The notes under the pieces are model-generated. The model worked only from the letters and a program-made list of their open reading frames with translations, was not told the DNA's origin and searched no databases. 64,000 nucleotides of DNA from Taenia hydatigena (taxonomy: Eukaryota; Platyhelminthes; Cestoda; Cyclophyllidea; Taeniidae): contig JADWOT020001186.1 of NCBI GenBank assembly GCA_036345935.2, positions 35,806-99,805 of the forward strand. The letters run 5' to 3'. Positions 61,601 through 64,000 of this stretch are shown one piece after another (position 1 is the first letter of the stretch; each line of letters begins with the position of its first letter). Made by a program: the position numbers and the translations under genes.

Positions 61601-63079
61601 CTTGCGCAACAGTTGATTCACCCACCATATCTCCCGACGAGATTGGTTCCAGTACGAGCAGTGCGTGGTAGAGATTACGACTAAGTCAGGAGAGGTGAGA
61701 ACGCTATGCGCTGCAATATTAGTCTGATCGAGACTATTTTTTATCAAGTCAAGAGCTTTAGCTTTAAGATTGCGGGTTTTAAGCAGGTTTGTCTTATTAA
61801 TTACATGCTAACTATCTTAATCAAATTTATCAAGCACTAACTCCTGCATTGTGCCTCACCATAGTCCATTTACTCTACCCGTCTAGCGCATAGGTAAAGG
61901 TGCATGCGTGCGTTTACCCTTCGTTCATTGCAAATTATCCACCCCAGAATCCCGCCTTCTTTAGCCTCCCTTTTGCTACTCTCGCCGCGAGAGCCTCTGC
62001 CAAAACCAACCTAACCTATACCCATCTCTTCCTTTTAAGTCATTATTCCTGACTACTTTTGATAAGGTCTGCTTAGTTCTCATCCATTTGTATGTGGCTC
62101 ACTGCTCACTTGTACTTCAACCTCATCGCTCAAACACAATTGCACTTTAAATGGTGCAGGCAAGACTGGACTGTAACCATCATGTTGCCTGCTTTAACTT
62201 TGCTCCTCAGCATATTTAAGTTTCTTAATTATTCTACTTGACTCGTCTTTTTTAGGTACTGCTTGAGCTATCCCTTCACATTTAGTCGCATCGAAAGTTT
62301 TCGCTATTCGTAGTCTCTAGTCTAATGAAACTTCCTCCTGCACATTACTTCATAGCGTAAGCTTAGCTTTTGTCCTTTTGTGCAAGACAGCTAAAGTGTA
62401 ACAACAGTATGCATCCACCTGTTTTTGTCAGATTGGGATGCACAAAACCCCATTTGCCGTTTATGTTGCAATAATAATAGGGTTGCATTAATATTTCGCA
62501 CCATTTCACATTTATATTTACAATTCCTTCGTTAAATTAATTAATGCATGCAACTGACCAAGTGATGCAAATTAAAGGATTGAATGCTCTGCGACATCCA
62601 TTTATGCACCTGCCCAGGCCACTCCGAATTGAACCACTTTAACAAAACTTCACCTATGATGCAGAAAAGGAATGCGTCAGCACAAAAAGAAAGTGTGGTC
62701 GAATGACGGCAGATGAAATGACTTAGTTCAAGTATAAATTATACAACAATGGTTGACCAATCCCGAGAAAAGTCCTCACAATTTCTTCTCACAGGACCAT
62801 TGCGTTCTTTACTTACATCTACAGCTTTCAGACATCAATACGTTGGCATTGGCCACAAAAAATAACAATGATGACAAATATGCGTAGAGCGTACTCACTT
62901 GTTAACAAGTATAAGTAAATCTGCGAGATCTGGGTCCCTCAATGAAGCTCGATGAAGCTGCGACAACTATTTGAATGGTTGCAACGTGATTCATTATATT
63001 TACACGACCGCCTGTTGTTTTGGTACACTCATCGTGTGATCTACTAGACACCAACCTAGCTTGAGCGTTGAGGACTGTG

Positions 63080-63377
63080 TCATCAGAACCTAAACATCAT
63101 CAGATATTCTGCTTCCGCTATGACCCAAGGTGATGCTACATGTATCCACCGAACTAATGTAGGATTCTATTCCACTAAGCACCAGTGCATCATTAACTTA
63201 TCGCATTCAATGGTAGTGTTTTGGAAGAATCTTGATTTCCAGACGAAGAGCTCGTCTTACCCTCAGTGCATGAACAAGCACATTTGTGTCGAGTGGCAGC
63301 AATTAGCTGTCCTGCTCCCTAACGCGCTCATAGTCGCAAATCACCTTTGTCTTTTCACAGCTAGCCATTTAATATGA
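63080..63377 (+). pseudogene. MVVFWKNLDFQTK frame, copy 3
   Basis: Plus-strand frame with NLNIIRYSASAMTQGDATC, GFYSTKHQCIINL, MVVFWKNLDFQ, MNKHICVEWQQLAVLL and FTASHLI followed by TGA. It is the last relic of the co-oriented plus series before the right edge. Confidence 0.35.
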
Positions 63378-64000
63378 ACTGGGAAGAATTTGCAAGTGTC
63401 AGTGTATTTTAAAGGGCTACAACAATATCTTACAAATAAACGAGTTCAAATACTACGCTCTTGTAAATCCCGAAATTCCCAGATACGCTGAAATATCGGT
63501 AAAATTGAAGACATTATTGCTATAAAGTAAGGGTGAATGTGCATGCTTTACAAAATGTAGTAGTTACACGTGCCAATGCACTTCACTTGGATCAGCACAA
63601 TGAGCTAATTTGAGTGCGGTCGCTTGCAGCATTTCCAGAAACTTGACTCCAAATCCAAAGCAGAAAATTTTTCAGGGACAGCGTACTTCACAATTTTTAG
63701 ATGAAAGCAGATATTTCCATTTTGGTGAGTTATGAGGCGCATAGAGTGACGCACCCAATTTACACGTTTAACTTAGGTTAACACACACATCAATGGGAAT
63801 ATGTATGCCATTGTGGATCGTTCTTCTCTTTCCTCCTCTTCCCTTCATCCACCCTTACTAAAGGAGAAAGTTGGTTGCCTCTGGACACTTATACTATCAT
63901 AAGGTAGGACGAAGGTGTCTCAGGTTCTGGAGTGCAGCTCCGTTGGTCCGCGACCAGATTAAAATTGTCTTCCCGCCTCTTGCCTGCAAACACAATTAAG

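Larger units (their letters stand above)
58718..63802 (+). mobile_element. 5.1 kb present/absent segment, copy 2
   Basis: Lies between GCATG (58,713-58,717) and GTATG (63,803-63,807). The related locus at 38,095 has one GCATG only. All coding relics inside read on the plus strand here. Both filled copies carry it at the same place, so they inherited it by duplication rather than by two insertions. No terminal repeats or mobility protein were found, so insertion versus deletion stays open. Confidence 0.35.
58150..64000 (-). repeat. Right arm of the 5.9 kb inverted repeat (runs off the window)
   Basis: Reverse complement of 12,380-18,245. It is cut by the right end of the window at a position equal to about 12,380, with no sign of the homology ending. 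Confidence 0.95.

Noticed and set aside
1..64000. CRISPR arrays, bacterial operons or prophage genes
   Set aside because: There are no evenly spaced short repeats, no long gene-dense frames and no ribosome-binding sites; the short frames with alternative starts are chance openings in eukaryotic DNA.

Overview
The window reads as non-coding, repeat-built DNA of a multicellular eukaryote, not a bacterial or viral genome. There are no long open frames, no operons and no ribosome-binding sites. The recognisable coding stretches are short, intron-bounded or broken by stops. The base composition, a decayed cytosolic-type HSP70 without its C-terminal EEVD tail, and candidate very short introns would suit a parasitic flatworm, especially a tapeworm, where expanded and degenerate HSP70 families are known. 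That placement is an inference of modest confidence, since nothing in the sequence names the species.

Layout. 1-1,866: nothing recognised. 1,867-3,437: HSP70 pseudogene (+). 4,830-7,058: a duplicated unit with an 837-base coding relic (+); its diverged inverted copy lies at 18,740-21,050. 7,060-8,400: a second unit with candidate splice sites; its inverted copy is at 32,520-33,740. 9,390-18,245: a large repeat block. Its left part (9,390-14,200) is repeated in direct orientation at 51,232-56,104, and its right part (12,380-18,245) is repeated inverted at 58,150-64,000. 34,840-35,830 and 49,550-50,443 are older copies of pieces of the same family. 35,530-38,440 repeats 56,105-58,715 but lacks a 5.1 kb segment that the other copies carry. 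38,440-40,740 is a head-to-head pair made from the 10,505-12,240 region. 23,890-32,520 and 40,740-49,550 are long stretches in which I recognise nothing.

Within the repeat family several reading frames stay open or nearly open in two to four copies. They include an ankyrin-like repeat relic (61.1-61.6 kb and 14.9-15.5 kb), a leucine-rich-repeat-like relic (four copies) and several unrecognised frames. From 56.1 kb to the right edge these relics all point the same way (+). This suggests that the family derives from one or a few multi-exon genes that were duplicated, inverted and decayed, with later sequence exchange between copies. One tract of about 2 kb is nearly identical between copies, while its flanks differ by roughly a tenth. 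I see no intact gene in the window that I would call functional.
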